Positions 60,012 through 64,000 of a stretch of DNA of 64,000 nt are shown here, in pieces (the first letter of the stretch is position 1; each line of letters begins with the position of its first letter). A program made the translations under genes and the position numbers. Under the pieces are notes generated by a model that did not search any database, was not told the origin of the DNA, and saw only the letters and a list, made by a program, of their open reading frames with translations. Origin of the DNA: an uncultured Alphaproteobacteria bacterium (lineage in GTDB: Bacteria; Pseudomonadota; Alphaproteobacteria; Rhodobacterales; Rhodobacteraceae). The DNA lies in assembly GCA_902625475.1 (NCBI GenBank), contig CACOBR010000001.1, positions 85,587-149,586 on the forward strand, read 5' to 3'.

Positions 60012-60707
60012 TTAAATAGAATTATAAAACATTGAGAGTTTTTCCCAGTTGTTCTCCAATGCTGCTTTTCCACCTATAGCTCTTGTTCCTTCAGCTCCTA
60101 CATGTATTGAGCCAACAATCAGTGATTTATCAATTGAAAAAGAAAGTTTGTCTAAGGGAGTTGTAAGAGCAAGTCGTCCTTTTAATCCAAATGCTCTTCT
60201 AATCGAATTAAATGTTAAATTACCTAAGCATATTACAATTTTTGGTGAAATAATTTTTATTTGTGGGATTGCAAATTGCTCTGCTGCTCTCATCATATCT
60301 TTCATGGGTATCCCGGTAGACATATTTCCAGGCTTTATAAATGGGAAAACATCTGTTGCATAAGTTTCAGCAAATGTAATATTAAAATACTTTTTGAGTA
60401 AGTAAAAAAGATTTTTATTTGTAGATAAATTAGGATCATGTCCAAATTTTACCTGTGTCTGATTGACTCCTTTTTTTAGAAATTCCTCTGATGCCCAATC
60501 CTGAAGAATAATCATTATTTTTGCGTCTAAATTGAACGCCGATTTTGAGTAAGGTACTATATAATCATCAAAATCATAAATACCATCGTGAAAATCCCCT
60601 AGCTTAGAGTAGTTTTTTGAATATCCAGAAGCTATACTACCTGCTTTTTCTTGCCTTCTTTCTTTTACTAACGATCGAAGTGCTGAAATTTTGTTAATGG
60701 TATGCAT
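60012..60707 (-). CDS. Uracil-DNA glycosylase superfamily-like protein
   Basis: AKIMIILQDWASEEF; YATDVFPFIKPG; IISPKIVICLGNLTFNSI; VGSIHVGAEG. Confidence 0.65.
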   Translation of the reverse strand: MHTINKISALRSLVKERRQEKAGSIASGYSKNYSKLGDFHDGIYDFDDYIVPYSKSAFNLDAKIMIILQDWASEEFLKKGVNQTQVKFGHDPNLSTNKNLFYLLKKYFNITFAETYATDVFPFIKPGNMSTGIPMKDMMRAAEQFAIPQIKIISPKIVICLGNLTFNSIRRAFGLKGRLALTTPLDKLSFSIDKSLIVGSIHVGAEGTRAIGGKAALENNWEKLSMFYNSI

Positions 60708-60790
60708 CTAATACGGATTATTATGTATTTGAAGGAAAACGAAATTTCTTTACACTATCAAAGTATTTTTTTGTTTCAAGGAAAAACCTT

Positions 60791-61600
60791 ATGGATGATT
60801 CAAACATAGTTAATTTTGAGCATAATGTAATGGCAGTTAGAATTTCCTCCGAAATAATAGAAGAAAGAGGAGATATTTATAGTGCTACCAGATATGCCTG
60901 GAAGGCTTCATTAGATAAGTGTAAGGCTGCACAATATGTATTAGCTGTATCAAAGGGTAAAGTTATTGGCGTATTCAAACCAACTAAATGGTTTCCAAGT
61001 ACTGACAAAGAATTTAAAAAATTTGACTTAGTTAAAGATAGATATGGATTTAAGGGAGAAGTAGCATCTTCTGAGATTCTAGCAATATATTTTGGAAAAT
61101 ATATACCTGATATGATACCTAAGAGAGGTGATGCGCAACCAGTAAGATATTTTAGTCCTGACAAAAATCAGAAAATTTCAAATGATAGTGGGGATCAAAA
61201 AAAATCATCTTTAAAAAGTAACAAAAATGAAATTGATCCCAAGTGGAAATATAATGCTTCTAAGTCTTTAGGTTTTTATTTAAAGGCCATAAGACAAAAC
61301 AATGACTATGATCAAGCTGAGGAATGGTTTAATAATTATATGATTGAACAACTAGAAAATTCTGGTGTTGAAATTGAGTGGAGTTGGAATGCAGATATAC
61401 CTGTTAATGACTTAAGGGATTTTACAGAAAGTTTAGTTGAATGTATAAGAGAATTTAAAGATTTAGAAGAAGATATTATAGGGGCATTCCATACATTCTA
61501 TATTAATGTATTACAAGATTCATATGGTGAAAAAAGTAAAGCTGATGCAAAATCACTTGATAACATTTTAGATTATTGGTGCGAAGTTCAGTTTGACTAA
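60791..61600 (+). CDS. Hypothetical protein
   Basis: 269-aa ORF; N-terminal AQYVLAVSKGKVIGVFKPTKWF...RYGFKGEVA domain-like segment. Confidence 0.55.
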   Translation: MDDSNIVNFEHNVMAVRISSEIIEERGDIYSATRYAWKASLDKCKAAQYVLAVSKGKVIGVFKPTKWFPSTDKEFKKFDLVKDRYGFKGEVASSEILAIYFGKYIPDMIPKRGDAQPVRYFSPDKNQKISNDSGDQKKSSLKSNKNEIDPKWKYNASKSLGFYLKAIRQNNDYDQAEEWFNNYMIEQLENSGVEIEWSWNADIPVNDLRDFTESLVECIREFKDLEEDIIGAFHTFYINVLQDSYGEKSKADAKSLDNILDYWCEVQFD

Positions 61601-61640
61601 CTAATTGCTTAAAGATTTCATAACTTGTATAGAGCGTGTT

Positions 61641-61706
61641 AGGGGTAGTAGGGTACCCTAAAAACTATAGACTATTATCAGCAAGTACGACTGCTCACAC
61701 ATTTTG
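61641..61706 (+). repeat. Dispersed intergenic repeat copy 3
   Basis: aggggtagtagggtaccctaaaaactatagactattatcagcaagtacgactgctcacacattttg. Confidence 0.8.
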
Positions 61707-61767
61707 GGTGGAGAAGGTAAGAAATTCTGATCTTTTCAGATTAAGTTTTTTCAGTCATCATTAATTT

Positions 61768-61908
61768 ATGAACCATATTTTTGACTTTATTTTAAATTTT
61801 CCACTTGAGCTTTACGAAGGTATACGATCCTATTTTGTTTTTTGGTTAGAAAGATTTTCTAGTAATAACTGGCTCATTGGCATATTTCTTCTTTTTCCTT
61901 TATTATAG
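61768..61908 (+). CDS. 46-aa small membrane ORF
   Basis: MNHIFDFILNFPLELYEGIRSYFVFWLERFSSNNWLIGIFLLFPLL; just upstream of 61923 gene. Confidence 0.3.
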   Translation: MNHIFDFILNFPLELYEGIRSYFVFWLERFSSNNWLIGIFLLFPLL

Positions 61909-61922
61909 TTCTTACTTTTATC

Positions 61923-62462
61923 ATGGGTATAACTACAGTGATGATGACCGCTATAGTTTTATTTACTGTATTTTTTTTTATGTTCGGCTATTTTTTTATA
62001 ATAATTTTAGTTGTAGTAGGTATTTATAAATTATTTGGAATTTCAAAAAAACCAAATGATATTCCATTAATAAAAGATGTATTATCATCTATTTCAAAAA
62101 TTTTAAATAAAGTAGAATACTCTGGAGAAGAAGCCTTCAATAGGGTTTATGGTAATGATACAGATATTATTTTAGAAAAAATAGCTTTCTTACATGAAAA
62201 TCGATTAATAAACTTAAAGTTATTTAGTAACGAAGAATACGGTGCCACACATAAATATTTTTATGAAGGTTATAGTAAACAAGAAATGTTAAAAATAATA
62301 TTAGCTAATCCTTATGATACAATGCAAAAAATTCAAAAAAAATATAAAGAAATTCCTTCAAGTCGCAAATCTTTCTATGAGAGAGAGATAGCTAATGGTA
62401 ATTTAGAAAAATGGTTTGAAAACTTAGTTTGCAGTTTTCAAAATAATGATAAAGACAAATAA
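61923..62462 (+). CDS. Hypothetical membrane-anchored protein
   Basis: N-terminal TM segments; 179 aa. Confidence 0.5.
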   Translation: MGITTVMMTAIVLFTVFFFMFGYFFIIILVVVGIYKLFGISKKPNDIPLIKDVLSSISKILNKVEYSGEEAFNRVYGNDTDIILEKIAFLHENRLINLKLFSNEEYGATHKYFYEGYSKQEMLKIILANPYDTMQKIQKKYKEIPSSRKSFYEREIANGNLEKWFENLVCSFQNNDKDK

Positions 62463-62543
62463 AGAATAATTATAGAATTAAATAATTATAGAATTATCTG
62501 CAAATAAATTTTAATAAGTAGTCTCTTTGATGTTCTACTTTTC

Positions 62544-62744
62544 ATGAACAAACTTTTCAGTCATTATTTATTCATGATCAGAATCTTTTGTATATTAAGT
62601 TGTTTGCTTCTTCCTCCCTATCTTTTCTCAGAAGAAAAGAAATATGGCAGCTTAGAACATAGTGATAAATTGTTCGAGAGCCCAAAGCATCCATATTCAA
62701 AGCACTTACTTGATTTGATGCCAACGATTTTAAATACAAAATAA
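62544..62744 (+). pseudogene. Remnant of an oligopeptide ABC transporter ATPase C-terminus (oligo_HPY-like)
   Basis: KLFESPKHPYSKHLLDLMPTI matches the Opp/Dpp ATPase C-terminal pattern but is preceded by a signal/TM-like segment. Confidence 0.55.
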
Positions 62745-63137
62745 GTCATACGGATTATGGCTGGGGTGAATTTAAGGTGAAATTTCACCATTTTATGTAT
62801 TTGATACGCTTGATAGAGGGTTCTACCACTTTTCACCAGAAGATTTAGCAAGCTTTATGGCGTTACCATTTCGTTTTTTCTTAAAATAACTGATTACTAC
62901 TCTTACTACCAGCACTACTAACATCCTTATAATTGAGACAAGTATTTAGCACCTTTTGCTTTTTCTTTATTACTTAAATTAACTTAACACCCCTAAGACA
63001 TATCCTTGAGTGTACCCTAAAATCAATAAACTTATTTTGAATTGCTAATACAGGCTGATTAACCCTTGAAAAAAGTTGAGTTATATTTTGTAATTATAGT
63101 TATGTTGTGTTGATGTAGTTATTTAGGATTTTAAATA

Positions 63138-64000
63138 GTGATTAGGCTATTAAAATGGATTTATGATTTTATCAAAGGTTATATAGTTACTACATTTTTT
63201 TTCGCCTTTCTACTGATAATAGGTATTTCAATGTGGGAAGATATTGTAGATATTTTTTATCCTTACAAAGATTTATTTCCAGGAGTAATTTTTGTCTTAC
63301 TTTTTATTAGACTTTTAAATCCTTTTCTTACTAGAGAAAGAGTTTCTAGAGTGAGATTTCCCGAAACTGAACTCTATGAAAAAGGTTTTGCAGATCATTA
63401 TGACAAATATTTAAAAAATAAAGTAAAAAAATTTGAGCTAAATAGAATTGCTGCTCTAAAAAAAGCGAGGTTCAATTTTTTTATCGGTTTGCCCATAGCT
63501 CATTTTGTTCCATGGGGTATTTGGAGTATTAGTGGTTTTTTATATGATATTTTGTATGATATATTATGGGATTGGCCCTATTTTTTAATTGTTTTTTTTG
63601 GACCTTTTGCCTTATTACTTGCTTTTTGGTTAATAGTAATGGGTCCGATTTTTGTCTACAAAGATTCAATCAAAACAAAAATCTTCCCAAACATCTTAAA
63701 TTTTTTAGGAAAGTTTACTTATACTGTTAATCCCAAGAACAAATATGTTAAGCAATATGATTTTATGGGTTTTTTCCCAATATATGACAAGTCAATCAAT
63801 GAAGATAATATTAGAGGTGAGTATAAAAGTGTATACATTGATCTATTTGAGACTGTGCTTGAAAGGGCTAGAAAAAGTAAAAATGGAACATATTATGATA
63901 AAGTGTTTAGGGGAATTATTATAGAATTAACTTTTAATAAGGCCTTAAAAGGAACCACTATAATAAGAAAAGATTCAGGAGTAATAGGAAATTTATTTCA
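63138..64000 (+). CDS. DUF3137-like membrane protein, truncated by window end
   Basis: GTG start, frame open to window end: MIRLLKWIYDFIKG...TM pair...FFPIYDKSINEDNIRGEYKSVYIDLFETVLE. Confidence 0.6.
   Translation, partial: MIRLLKWIYDFIKGYIVTTFFFAFLLIIGISMWEDIVDIFYPYKDLFPGVIFVLLFIRLLNPFLTRERVSRVRFPETELYEKGFADHYDKYLKNKVKKFELNRIAALKKARFNFFIGLPIAHFVPWGIWSISGFLYDILYDILWDWPYFLIVFFGPFALLLAFWLIVMGPIFVYKDSIKTKIFPNILNFLGKFTYTVNPKNKYVKQYDFMGFFPIYDKSINEDNIRGEYKSVYIDLFETVLERARKSKNGTYYDKVFRGIIIELTFNKALKGTTIIRKDSGVIGNLF

Noticed and set aside
1-64000. CRISPR array
   Set aside because: No run of short identical repeats with regular unique spacers was seen on reading through the window.

Overview
AT-rich bacterial chromosome segment, probably a marine alphaproteobacterium (inferred from gene content). 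The left ~21.6 kb is host-like: a TRAP permease end, VOC protein, FAD monooxygenase, homocysteine methyltransferase, TauE/SafE permease, a 1519-aa DUF4347/cadherin/RTX surface protein, a TbpB-like lipoprotein, an aldo/keto reductase, a propeller protein, and an hfaABD-like (CsgG family) secretion/adhesion locus. The centre is a tRNA-Ser(UGA) gene (23985-24074) used as an integration site from both sides. On its 5' side is a ~2.2 kb decayed element bounded by a duplicated tRNA 5' half (21777-21815). On its 3' side is a ~33 kb genomic island (about 24055-57349) bounded by a 20-bp direct repeat of the tRNA 3' end (24055-24074 and 57330-57349). The island carries a tyrosine integrase, an AlpA-like regulator, a strongly structured non-coding region (~25.94-26.21 kb), a DISARM-like cluster (DrmA and DrmB homologues, a NERD-SF1 helicase and a 1062-aa unknown protein, with no PLD DrmC seen), a Dcm-type methylase/Vsr pair, a MerR-like/vWA/59-aa ORF/HNH/methyltransferase block with palindromic operators, a TM0106-type nuclease-helicase, and many uncharacterised ORFs. 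Right of the island are three copies of a ~65-bp intergenic repeat and several accessory genes. All family calls come from reading motifs by eye; no database search was run.
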